DNA from: CAYNNP01 sp964398215
Lineage (GTDB): Bacteria; Planctomycetota; Planctomycetia; Pirellulales; Pirellulaceae
Length of the DNA: 53,423 bases
Direction: 5' to 3'
Assembly: GCA_964398215.1 (NCBI GenBank)
Contig: CAYNNP010000016.1
Coordinates: 1-53,423 of the forward strand
The position numbers were made by a program, and so were the translations under genes. Below, one piece after another: positions 42,907-51,210 of the stretch (its first letter is position 1; each line of letters opens with the position of its first letter). The notes under the pieces are model-generated. The model was not told where the DNA came from. It saw only the letters and a list, made by a program, of their open reading frames with translations, and ran no database searches.

Positions 42907-43884
42907 TCAGTACCACACGCCACGCAGCCATCGGTGTCGTCTAAGCCGGACCAATAAGTCTTCGGGTAGATCTTTCAAGTCGCTGGTGTTCGTGTTTTTC
43001 TGCACTTGATCCGTGTTGCGCATGCCGGCGATCACAGTGCTGACTTCTGGTCGTGCCAATACAAATTTCAGAGCGATATCAGCCAAGCTATATTGTTCTT
43101 GAAGCCCAAAACTCTCCAGATCATCTTGGATTGCTTGGACTCGTTGTGCTGTTTCGCGCATTCGATCACCCGCAAAATATTGGCTGCGAAAATCGTCATC
43201 AGGAAAAACGTGATCGGCATCGTACTTGCCCGTCAAAGCGCCTTCGTCCAGCGCAACACGGACGATCACGCCAGTGCCAGTTTCTGCCGCGACGGGCAAT
43301 ATTTGTGCAGCAGCTTCTTGATCAAAGAGGTTAAAAATCACTTGAACAACATCGACTAACCCATCGCGCATCAACTGGATCACACAGGACTGATCTTGTT
43401 CGGGGGTGCTGATTCCAATCAGGTTGATTTTGCCTTCATCCTTCAACTGTCGCAGCACCATCAGCGGTTGCGGATCGTCGTTCCACGCTCGCGTCCAGGT
43501 GTGCAATTGCAGGAGGTCAATCTGCTCGCGACCAAGATTCTTGAGCCGTTGTTGAACATTCGATCGGATGTAGGCGGCCGAATATCGGTCTTGCCAACGG
43601 CAGTAGGGGCTGGGCGGCCAGGGACCTGCGTTGGGCGGGGTCTTGGTAGCGACAAAGACGTTTTCGGTGCGTCCAGCGAGTACTTTTCCGATTATTTGCT
43701 CGCTCTTTCCGTTCCCGTAGCCTTCCGCAGTGTCAATAAAGTTGATTCCGCTATCAATCGCTTGGTTCAGTGCCGCAATCGAGTCTTGCTCCGATTGCTG
43801 GCCCCATTGTCCGCCGATCGCCCAGGCACCGAAGCCGATTTCTGACACATCGGGGCCAAGACTTGAGAGTTTTCGGAAATGCAT
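42907..43884 (-). CDS. Aldo/keto reductase
   Basis: The 325-residue protein has the NADPH-dependent TIM-barrel layout of this superfamily: an N-terminal SEIGFGAWAIGGQWG, the catalytic Asp/Tyr pair in FIDTAEGYGNGKSE, a FVATKT lysine, an active-site histidine in LLQLHTWTRAW, and C-terminal VIAGMRNTDQVQKN for cofactor binding. It would reduce aldehydes or ketones in the cytoplasm; the substrate is not predictable. It stands alone on the minus strand between unrelated plus-strand genes. Start ATG 43884. Confidence 0.92.
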   Translation of the reverse strand: MHFRKLSSLGPDVSEIGFGAWAIGGQWGQQSEQDSIAALNQAIDSGINFIDTAEGYGNGKSEQIIGKVLAGRTENVFVATKTPPNAGPWPPSPYCRWQDRYSAAYIRSNVQQRLKNLGREQIDLLQLHTWTRAWNDDPQPLMVLRQLKDEGKINLIGISTPEQDQSCVIQLMRDGLVDVVQVIFNLFDQEAAAQILPVAAETGTGVIVRVALDEGALTGKYDADHVFPDDDFRSQYFAGDRMRETAQRVQAIQDDLESFGLQEQYSLADIALKFVLARPEVSTVIAGMRNTDQVQKNTNTSDLKDLPEDLLVRLRRHRWLRGVWY

Positions 43885-44160
43885 AAAATCCCTACGAGAG
43901 CGAAAGCTGTTTTAAATTGTGCGGATTAGTAAGCGGATTCGTCCATGGCACGCCGGAACTTTCATCATTCATTCAGCGCAAATGTGAACAACTCAACTGC
44001 TAGCGTCATGATCACCGATCAATGGAATGTCGAAAACCCCTTCCCCACTACAGAGTTTCACGCGACTGCCAGTTTGACGCGCGAAATTCACACGCAACGC
44101 GGGTTTCTTGTCTGAGATGACAATGGGTGACTCAGACCCATACACCGGCACAAAATCATC

Positions 44161-45060
44161 ATGCAATCAGTTACAAACTTGTCGATCGTGGTTCCATTGC
44201 ACGAGGACTCCAAGTCGTTCGAGAGCACCCTTTTGAGCGTGCTGGAGAATCAGACCACTGACAGCGAAATTGTTGTCGTTCATGACGGTAGCTACGACGA
44301 CCCGTTTGACTTGTCGGATGTTGTGAAATTTGTTCGCTCCACCAGCGACGTTCTTGTGGACATGATTGGTACGGCGCTATCAGCCTGCACCTCTGACTTG
44401 GTCCACATTCTAGGAGCCGGATTTCACGCCACACCAGATTGGACCACACCAGCAGTCAACTCTTTCGCTGGGCACGGCATTGGCGCAGTTGCGCCAGTGA
44501 TACGTGACCGCCAGCGCGGCAACGTTATCACCGCAGGCTGGTCTGATGGCCGGCGGTTGATGACCGCAGTCGGAAACGGGCAAAAGAATATTTCGCCTGC
44601 AGAACTGACGAATGTGGAAGGCGTGTTTTTGCAAGCTTCGTTTTGGCGACGTGAGATCCTACGAAAGGCATTGGTTGCCGCAAGCTTCCGTGACATCGAG
44701 GCGACGTCGTACGCGATCGCCAAACTGTGTCAAACGCGAGGTTGGTCGGCCACTGTGTCGCCGGAGAGTATCATTCACATCGAGCAAGGCAGCCTCGAAT
44801 CGTCCAGCAGTCGTAGCCGTGGAATTCGGCTGGGAGCAATCGCACAGGCCTTGGACACAAACGCATACGTGCCGACGTTGCTGGATTGCCTGAAGAGTGC
44901 GACGAAACGCGATGTCTTTGCAGAAATGCGCGGCCGCCGTTCTTGCCAAGCTCAGGTTCGCAAAGTCCGAGCTCAGATCGACATCGATCTTGTCCCAGCG
45001 TTTGATTCACGGCTCTCAATTTCAACGGCTTCGGAATCCAGCTACCGGCGTGCCGCGTAG
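44161..45060 (+). CDS. Family 2 glycosyltransferase
   Basis: The 299-residue protein starts with LSIVVPLHEDSKSFESTLLS and VLENQTTDSEIVVVHDGSYD, the nucleotide-binding fold of GT2. A HILGAGFHATPDW segment replaces the classic DxD surroundings with GAG, so the catalytic metal-binding motif is not obvious. The C-terminal part lacks membrane helices. It lies outside the main polysaccharide cluster and divergently from the aldo/keto reductase; its target is unknown. Confidence 0.75.
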   Translation: MQSVTNLSIVVPLHEDSKSFESTLLSVLENQTTDSEIVVVHDGSYDDPFDLSDVVKFVRSTSDVLVDMIGTALSACTSDLVHILGAGFHATPDWTTPAVNSFAGHGIGAVAPVIRDRQRGNVITAGWSDGRRLMTAVGNGQKNISPAELTNVEGVFLQASFWRREILRKALVAASFRDIEATSYAIAKLCQTRGWSATVSPESIIHIEQGSLESSSSRSRGIRLGAIAQALDTNAYVPTLLDCLKSATKRDVFAEMRGRRSCQAQVRKVRAQIDIDLVPAFDSRLSISTASESSYRRAA

Positions 45061-45107
45061 CTCAGGACCGCTCGCGAGTGGTTAAGGTTGCGGAACTCGT
45101 CAAGGGC

Positions 45108-45201
45108 TTGTTGATTTACTGAGGCGACGGCGCTAGCAGCGGGCCTTGTGGTGATAGCGCAACCTTCGAGGCCCGTGGCTAGCGCCAGCGGCTCACAAAA
45201 A
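45108..45201 (+). repeat. Dispersed palindromic repeat, copy 2 (complete)
   Basis: This block contains two near-complementary arms of about 26 bases: a 5' arm with GGCGACGGCGCTAGC and GCGGGCC, and a 3' arm with GGCCCGTGGCTAGCGCC and AGCGGCTC, around a loop with TTGTGGTGATAGCGCAACC. It could fold into a long hairpin. The same sequence in opposite orientation occurs at 24917-24996. It lies between convergent genes downstream of dnaX. No coding region is inside, so it resembles a REP- or MITE-like element. Confidence 0.78.
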
Positions 45202-45247
45202 TATGCCACGCAAATAAATCAACGAGCTCCCTCTACGAGAGACGTTT

Positions 45248-47167
45248 CTATTTGGGTAAATCGACTTTTACGACCTGTGCGTCAAACTGCTCGACGCACG
45301 CTTTGACTAGCGGGTGGTGTTCGATGTCGCGCATTCGCTGCATCCTTTCTTTGCCAGATTGCCGTTTGGGAGCGCTGGCTGGCTTGGGCGAAGAATCGGC
45401 TAAGAATGATGTTTCCAATGTCACGGTTTCTCCACACAAACTCTGGATGGCTGCCAGCATCGCAGTTTTGTGTTCTGGCATATCAATCCGCCTGGCCGCC
45501 ATCTTTGCATCCGCCAAGAACATCAACCGAAGTTTATTCCCAGCTTCAAGTTCAACTTTTTTGACCGAGAGCGCGAGGGTTGCGGTCATCGGTTCCACTT
45601 GCTGTGCAGCTAGCTTCCATATTTGCTCTGCAGTTTGTGCAGAAAGATCATGAGCGCCGGTAGCAACTGCTGTCGCTGTTGTTTTGGCTTCTACAGCGGT
45701 TCCCGTGACGGTGGTCGGTGCAACTGTAGCTTGCGCAGGAACTTCGTTGTGGATTGCAGTTGTATTTTGAGCCGGCGCTGCAACAGCGGTCGTAGACACG
45801 GCATCTAAAACAGCTGCCCCCGTGGCTTGAGAGCTTGGCGCTGGGCTTGTCACATCAGGCGTGTTCGTTGGCGAAACGCTTGGCGTATCTGGCTGAGCAC
45901 GGCTCGGGACTTCGGTCAGCTTGGGTTTTGGTGGGCCCGAGTTGGCAGGATCAACTACGTTTTTTTTTTGTGATGCGGGGCGCGGGCCCGCTGTTGATGT
46001 TACCTGTTCAGCACCAGCAGCCAGGTTGGCGATGTTTTGTAGGTCTGGAAGATTGCAAATCTGAATCAAACTTGCTTCCAGCAGTACACGACCATGGACA
46101 CTGTGCCGAATTCGAACCAATGTTTGATCGATCAGCCCAACGACAGCCAAGACCGTTTGCAGGCCCCATTTGTCACCAAGTTCTTTGAGTTCATCGCTTA
46201 AAGCAACGGATGTGTGTCGCATCAGAGATTGGTCACAGCCAACACTGATCGCCATCAGGTCGCGAAAGTAGCCCAACAGCTGTTCGGCCAATCGTCCCGC
46301 ATCAACGCCTGCATCGACCGCTTGGTCCATTTGCGTCAAAGCGCTGGCGGCGTCACGATCAGCCATCGCTTTTGCTAATCCATGCAATCGTTCATCATCT
46401 GCAGTGCCCAGCATCGCGTGGACTTGTTCGGCATTCAGATTCCCATCGCTAAAACTAAGAACTTGCTCTAGCAACGACTGGCTGTCCCGCATTGACCCAG
46501 CTGCACGTCTGGCGATCAGCTCGAGCGCGGCGTCGTCTGCTTGCGCTGATTCGGCGGTCACGATCTCTCGTAGACGGCCTACGATTTTGGTGACTTCGAC
46601 AGGAGCGAAATCAAAACGCTGGCATCGACTGAGCACCGTGATCGGAATTTTCTCAGGATCCGTCGTGCAGAAAATGAATTTTACGTGTTCCGGCGGTTCT
46701 TCCAGGGTCTTTAGCAGTGCATTGAAAGCTGCTTGGGTCAGCATGTGCACTTCATCGATGATATAGATCTTGAACCGCGAACGGCTTGGACGAACACCGA
46801 CGTTTGCTCGCAGGCTCCTGATCTCATCGATCCCACGATTACTAGCACCGTCGATCTCGATTACATCGACGTCTTCGCCCGAATCGATCGCAAGTGCGAC
46901 ATCGGATTCGTTGTCGGGAGCCGCCGAAGGTCCGCCGGGATTATTCAGTGCTTTAGCAAAGATCCTCGCGGTACTGGTTTTGCCGACTCCGCGCGCTCCG
47001 GTGAACAGGTACGCATGGCCAACGCGGTTTGTGTCAATCGCGTTCTTAAGGGCTCGGCCAACGTGTTCTTGGCCGACCAATTCGTCAAAGCCACGAGGTC
47101 GATATCGTCGAGCAACCACGACATAAGAACTGTCACTTGGGTCGGGGCGATCAGAAGGATCAGGCAT
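45248..47167 (-). CDS. dnaX: DNA polymerase III gamma/tau subunit
   Basis: The 639-residue protein is the ATPase core of the clamp loader. Motifs: YRPRGFDELVGQEHV, Walker A GARGVGKTS (residues 57-65), the DEVH-type IIDEVHML, the sensor VLSRCQRFDF and DGASNRGIDEIR. The four zinc-binding cysteines that most DnaX proteins carry between Walker A and this segment are absent here (NNPGGPSAAPDNESDVALAI). Residues about 400-530 are an Ala/Thr/Val/Pro-rich linker before a short tau-like C-terminal domain. I start at ATG 47167, since the longer frame from 47242 would abut the SRP RNA gene. Confidence 0.93.
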   Translation of the reverse strand: MPDPSDRPDPSDSSYVVVARRYRPRGFDELVGQEHVGRALKNAIDTNRVGHAYLFTGARGVGKTSTARIFAKALNNPGGPSAAPDNESDVALAIDSGEDVDVIEIDGASNRGIDEIRSLRANVGVRPSRSRFKIYIIDEVHMLTQAAFNALLKTLEEPPEHVKFIFCTTDPEKIPITVLSRCQRFDFAPVEVTKIVGRLREIVTAESAQADDAALELIARRAAGSMRDSQSLLEQVLSFSDGNLNAEQVHAMLGTADDERLHGLAKAMADRDAASALTQMDQAVDAGVDAGRLAEQLLGYFRDLMAISVGCDQSLMRHTSVALSDELKELGDKWGLQTVLAVVGLIDQTLVRIRHSVHGRVLLEASLIQICNLPDLQNIANLAAGAEQVTSTAGPRPASQKKNVVDPANSGPPKPKLTEVPSRAQPDTPSVSPTNTPDVTSPAPSSQATGAAVLDAVSTTAVAAPAQNTTAIHNEVPAQATVAPTTVTGTAVEAKTTATAVATGAHDLSAQTAEQIWKLAAQQVEPMTATLALSVKKVELEAGNKLRLMFLADAKMAARRIDMPEHKTAMLAAIQSLCGETVTLETSFLADSSPKPASAPKRQSGKERMQRMRDIEHHPLVKACVEQFDAQVVKVDLPK

Positions 47168-47245
47168 CGGAGAGTCGCTTTGGCCAAAGATCGGAACGTT
47201 GGCTATCGCAGATCGCGTGCCAAGAGAGACCGCTAAAAACAATCG

Positions 47246-47357
47246 TTTGCGTGGTGGAGGCCACCCTTACACAAAGCTACACCGCTTATGGCTGCTCCAG
47301 TTAAGGCCTGACCAGGTTCACGACTCACAGTCGCAAGGATGACCACCATCACGCAAA
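47246..47357 (-). ncRNA. ffs: Signal recognition particle RNA (4.5S type)
   Basis: On the minus strand the core GTCAGGCC-TTAACTG-GAGCAGCC matches the conserved SRP domain IV (the internal loops recognised by Ffh), and the ends pair through TTTGCGTG-TGGTGG and CCACCACGCAAA. The size of about 112 nt fits a bacterial small SRP RNA. It lies just upstream of dnaX on the same strand, a common arrangement. The exact ends are estimated from the terminal stem. Confidence 0.88.
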
Positions 47358-47380
47358 TCGATATTCCTAACGTGGTGCCA

Positions 47381-47386
47381 ATTATA
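47381..47386 (-). promoter_or_regulatory. -10 box for the SRP RNA gene
   Basis: On the minus strand TATAAT (preceded by TGTGC) lies about 24 bases before the start of the SRP RNA terminal stem. The -35 region is poor. It is a plausible promoter. Confidence 0.55.
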
Positions 47387-47424
47387 GCACACCGCTTCCA
47401 ACAGAAAACCCACCAACAACGGAT

Positions 47425-49230
47425 CTAGTCGGACTTGTTGTTGCCACCGCGCCGGCGTCGTCGACCACCGCCTCCTCCGCCGCCACCACGATTCTTTTTG
47501 TGGTTTTCGATATTCTTTTCAACCAACAGGCCAACGGTATCCAACCAGGTGGGGATATTTTTGCGAGGCTGTCGTTGGCGTCCGTTCTGGTCGGCTTCGT
47601 CACGTCCGCCAGATCCACGTCGTCCACGCGCTGGGCGATCATCGTCCTGCTCGGATCGGGCAGGTCGTCGGCGAGAACGCTTTTGGTCTCGGCGGATCGC
47701 TTCTGCCTCATCATCATCTTCGTGATCGTCATCAAACGAGCTTTTGGGTCGATCCAAATCGTCATCAGAGTTTTCTGAATCATCATCAAAATCCTGGCTC
47801 GCTCGACTTCGCGAACGGCCTCGACCACCGCGCCGACGTCGACGCTTGCGCGGCCGATCTTCTTCCGACTTGTCACCGTCATCAGTATCCGAATCAAGAT
47901 CTTCATCAGCGTCACTGATTCCACTGGCAAAGCCTAAATCGTCATCATCGCCAAAGGCATTGGCAGGAATTTCATCTTGGGTCTGTTCTTCGTCACGTCC
48001 TCGGCCTCTTCCTCGTCCACCTCTTCGACGTCGTCCTCGCCGTTTCGAGTCACCTTGCTCGTCCGCGTCCTGCTCGCTCCGTTCGGAACCACCACGGCCC
48101 CGTCGAGGACGATCGGAGTCCGACGAATCTCGCTGCGAGTCTTCGGAATCGCGCGCCGATGGGCCGGTAGTTTGAGTGCCTTGGCTGTCCAAGTCTTGTT
48201 CAGTCATGCGCTGACGGGCACCACGTCGACGGCGGCGACGCGGTCGATCAGAGTCATCGTCAGCGGTCTTTTCACTGCGTGGCGAACGACGAGGCCGTTC
48301 CGATTCTTCGTCAGAAGCTTTTTCGCTTCGTGGTGAACGGCGTGGCCGATCAGAATCACCGTCAGAGACTTTTTCGCCGCGTGGGGAACGCCGAGGCCGT
48401 TTTGCAGGGCGCGATGGTTTTACATCCTCTTTTTCGTCGTCGTCGTCAGAGACAGTTGACCAACCAATCTCGTCATCAACCACAGAGTTGGAGACTTTTG
48501 GTTCAGAGGCAGCAAAGCCACTTGATACATCATTGTCGTCCGCTTCCTGGTCAGAGTCATCAACAAGCTCCGCATCCTCAATCGGATCATCGCCCAGGTC
48601 CAAGCCAAGACCGATTCCGAATCCTGGTGATTTCTTCTTAGGACGACTGGGTTTGGGAGCTTTTTTAGAAGCAGATGCTTTGGGCTGCGCCGTTGGTGGT
48701 TTCACAGCTGGACGCGGCGGCGGCTCCGCAGCATCGACACCCAGTTCACTGGCGAGTTCACCCCAAGCCGAATTGCTTGCCTCTAAGCTCTCGTCGTCGT
48801 TGGAGTTGCTTGCCGTTAGGTCTTCTTGGGTGACTTCCGCCACTGCTGCATCGGCGGCTTCGGGCTGAGTCAATTCGTCGATGGTTGGCTTTCTGGTAAC
48901 TTCGCCAACAAGATCCTCTGCCTTGGGGCCTGTGTTTTCCACTTTGCCAGCCAAGTCTTCTAAGTTCGGATCGCTTTTGCGTGTACCGAATCCAGGTAGA
49001 CTTGGCATTTTGACTTTGGACGTCAAAGCCGAAATCACATCGCCAGCTTTCGCCCCCAAGTTTTTTTCTTCGCTAGGCTTAGAATCGGTGGCCTTAGTTT
49101 TTTCGTCCTCAGCAGCTGGCTGCGCTTCCTTTTTAGGTTTTTCTTTTTTGGGGCGTTCTTTTGGTGGCTCAGTGGGCCCAGGAGTGCCAAGGATATTTGA
49201 GATTTGATTCCAGTGTTTATCAGATGACAT
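47425..49230 (-). CDS. Highly charged disordered protein with RGG-like and 17-residue tandem repeats
   Basis: I chose ATG 49230 (601 residues), since residues upstream in the open frame look non-coding. The N-terminal third is Pro/Lys/Glu-rich. The middle contains at least three tandem units of about 17 residues of the form EKxSDxDSDRPRRSPRS. The second half is a mix of Arg/Gly stretches (RRRRGGRGRGRGRDEE, RRRRRGGRGRSRSR) and acidic runs (DDDDLGF, DADEDLDSDTDD). It ends with a short hydrophobic WLDTVGLLVEKNIENHKKN and a poly-Gly/Arg tail. There is no globular fold. RGG/RS-like proteins often bind RNA; this is only a guess. It lies upstream of the SRP RNA gene. Confidence 0.75.
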   Translation of the reverse strand: MSSDKHWNQISNILGTPGPTEPPKERPKKEKPKKEAQPAAEDEKTKATDSKPSEEKNLGAKAGDVISALTSKVKMPSLPGFGTRKSDPNLEDLAGKVENTGPKAEDLVGEVTRKPTIDELTQPEAADAAVAEVTQEDLTASNSNDDESLEASNSAWGELASELGVDAAEPPPRPAVKPPTAQPKASASKKAPKPSRPKKKSPGFGIGLGLDLGDDPIEDAELVDDSDQEADDNDVSSGFAASEPKVSNSVVDDEIGWSTVSDDDDEKEDVKPSRPAKRPRRSPRGEKVSDGDSDRPRRSPRSEKASDEESERPRRSPRSEKTADDDSDRPRRRRRRGARQRMTEQDLDSQGTQTTGPSARDSEDSQRDSSDSDRPRRGRGGSERSEQDADEQGDSKRRGRRRRGGRGRGRGRDEEQTQDEIPANAFGDDDDLGFASGISDADEDLDSDTDDGDKSEEDRPRKRRRRRGGRGRSRSRASQDFDDDSENSDDDLDRPKSSFDDDHEDDDEAEAIRRDQKRSRRRPARSEQDDDRPARGRRGSGGRDEADQNGRQRQPRKNIPTWLDTVGLLVEKNIENHKKNRGGGGGGGGRRRRRGGNNKSD

Positions 49231-49434
49231 GAATGTTTGTTTTGTTTTGTATCGCGTTGAAAGCCCGCGAGAGTGGCAGGCTGGGTAAGGTTGACCTGTT
49301 CTGGTCGCTAACATGATGGGTGCCGACAGATTGAGTGGCACTCGCGAATGATCATTTTTTGTATTTGCGGCCTTTAGTTTATACCCCTTTGAGTTTTCCA
49401 CCCCAAGGCCGACAATCGGATTGGTCGGTTAAAG

Positions 49435-50610
49435 ATGTCAGATTCACGTAAAAATAGAGGTTCTGGGAGTTTAGTGCTTCGTCCATTCATCGTCTTTGGG
49501 ACGCGACCGGAAGCCATCAAGTTGGCACCTGTCGTTAAAGAATGCCTGAATCGGCCCGATCAAGTTGCCCCCATTGTGTGCAGCACCGGTCAGCATCGCG
49601 AGATGTTAGACCAGGTATTAGGGTACTTTGAGATTCAGCCAGATTTAGACCTTGGATTGATGAAACCCAATCAAACCTTGGCCGGGCTGACCGCTGGATG
49701 CGTCCAAGCGGTTGATGCTGCGATCAACCAGCACAATCCTGACTGCGTGGTGGTTCAAGGCGATACGACGACGGTAATGGCTTCGGCGATGGCCGCTTTT
49801 TACCACAAGCTGCCGGTCGTTCATGTCGAAGCCGGTTTGCGAACGGGCGATATCCTGTCGCCGTGGCCCGAAGAATTCAATCGGCGTGTCGCTGGCATTG
49901 TGACGTCGCTGCATTGTGCTCCAACACAGCGTTCCGCCGACGCGCTGCTGAACGAAGGCATTCCCGAAACGAACGTCCGTGTCACAGGCAACACGGTGAT
50001 CGACGCTTTGTTGCAAACTGCCGAACGCGAAAGAGCAGACGATTCAAGGTGGCGTGAAATGTATCCTGCTGCGACAGCTGAATCGGTTGTGTTGATCACG
50101 GGACACCGCCGCGAAAATTTTGGTCAAGGGCTAGCTGATACTTGCGGCGCGATTTCGGATTTGGCGAAAGCTCATCCGCAGACACAGTTCATCTATCCGG
50201 TGCATTTGAATCCGAAAGTCAAAGGTCCGGTGCACGAAATGTTAGGCGGGATCGAAAATGTTCATTTGATTCCACCTGCCGACTATCCCCAGTTCGTTTG
50301 GTTGATGGATCAAGCTTCCGTGGTCTTGACGGATTCGGGTGGCGTTCAAGAAGAGGCACCGTCGTTGCGCAATCGCGTTTTAGTCACTCGCGACAAAACG
50401 GAGCGCCCCGAAGCTGTTGATGCGGGGCTGGCCGAATTGGTTGGCACTGACCGCAAGTTGATCGTTGAAAAAGTAAGCGAGGCTTTGCAGCAAGCCGGTG
50501 ACAACAAGGGCACGGTTGATTTCGCAAAGAATCCTTATGGTGACGGCTTCGCTTCGAAACGGATTGTCGACTGGATGCTCGAAGCATTTGCGTCAGAAAC
50601 CCGCGGCTGA
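49435..50610 (+). CDS. wecB: UDP-N-acetylglucosamine 2-epimerase, second copy
   Basis: The 391-residue protein is the standard WecB form: VFGTRPEAIKLAPVVKECLN, CSTGQHREMLDQVL, VVQGDTTTVMASAMAAFYHK, HVEAGLRTGDILSPWPEEFN and LTDSGGVQEEAPSL, which together bind UDP-GlcNAc and catalyse 2-epimerisation. It differs clearly from the copy at 11404 (that one has ARPNFMKIAP and lacks the GTRPEAIK start), so they are old paralogues or from different sources. It stands outside the EPS cluster. A hairpin AACACG-cgca-CGTGTT follows (50627-50642). Confidence 0.93.
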   Translation: MSDSRKNRGSGSLVLRPFIVFGTRPEAIKLAPVVKECLNRPDQVAPIVCSTGQHREMLDQVLGYFEIQPDLDLGLMKPNQTLAGLTAGCVQAVDAAINQHNPDCVVVQGDTTTVMASAMAAFYHKLPVVHVEAGLRTGDILSPWPEEFNRRVAGIVTSLHCAPTQRSADALLNEGIPETNVRVTGNTVIDALLQTAERERADDSRWREMYPAATAESVVLITGHRRENFGQGLADTCGAISDLAKAHPQTQFIYPVHLNPKVKGPVHEMLGGIENVHLIPPADYPQFVWLMDQASVVLTDSGGVQEEAPSLRNRVLVTRDKTERPEAVDAGLAELVGTDRKLIVEKVSEALQQAGDNKGTVDFAKNPYGDGFASKRIVDWMLEAFASETRG

Positions 50611-50717
50611 TTCGCGGCGTTTGCACAACACGCGCACGTGTTCCAGCCATGCACTTTATCTAACCTGATCGTTCATTTTTCATTTAGCAAATTCCATTAA
50701 CACAAAGGAACCTTCCC

Positions 50718-51203
50718 ATTTTTGAATCAGAAACCACACTCGTTTCTTTTGCGATCGGCTACCTGAAAACGATTGCCGCCGACTTAAAAGATGACGACCT
50801 GACCACGATCACAGAGTCGACTGGAAAGACGCCGCAATGGATCCTTGGCCACCTACACATTGCGTCCGAATTCGGCGTCAAAATGCTGGGCCATGAACCT
50901 GCTTGTGGTGACGACTGGTTTGCAGCGTACGGCCCTGGCAGTCAACCGGGCGCCGAAAACGCACCTGAATTCACGGTTGCAAGTGTGCTTGCAGTCATCG
51001 AAAAAGGCTATGACAGGCTTTTAGAGCTGACGAAGAACGCATCGAAGGAAATGCTTGACGAGAAGCATGGATTCGCACCGTTGGAGCCAGCAATCATGAC
51101 GAAAGGCGATTTCATGTCTCATTTGTTGACAACACATATCACCTATCATCTGGCGCAATTGTCTGCCTGCCGACAAGCCAAAGGAATGTCCCCCGTTTTC
51201 TAG
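50718..51203 (+). CDS. DinB-superfamily protein with likely ATT start
   Basis: The frame is open from 50688 and the DinB-like fold begins before the first ATG (50883). Upstream there is no ATG, GTG or TTG in frame, but an ATT at 50718 lies 7 bases after AAGGAA (50705-50710), giving a 161-residue product starting I/M-FESETTLVSFAIGYLKTIA. It has LGHLHIASEFG and a C-terminal HITYHLAQLS; these histidines are placed like the metal triad of the DinB/YfiT four-helix family. Use of ATT (known for infC) is inferred from frame and ribosome-binding site. The function of DinB-like proteins is variable. Confidence 0.72.
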   Translation: MFESETTLVSFAIGYLKTIAADLKDDDLTTITESTGKTPQWILGHLHIASEFGVKMLGHEPACGDDWFAAYGPGSQPGAENAPEFTVASVLAVIEKGYDRLLELTKNASKEMLDEKHGFAPLEPAIMTKGDFMSHLLTTHITYHLAQLSACRQAKGMSPVF

Positions 51204-51210
51204 GGTGCAT

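Noticed and set aside
44008..44115. Short 35-codon frame before the GT2 gene (MITDQWNVENPFPTTEF...)
   Set aside because: There is no clear ribosome-binding site and no family resemblance, so a chance frame is likelier.
44161..45060. GT2 gene as part of the main EPS locus
   Set aside because: It is about 8 kb from the locus, on the other strand from it, with unrelated genes between, so membership cannot be supported.
47382..47930. Overlapping reading frame in the Arg/Asp-rich gene
   Set aside because: The Ile/Met/Arg-rich translation is a by-product of the repetitive codons of the charged protein on the same strand.
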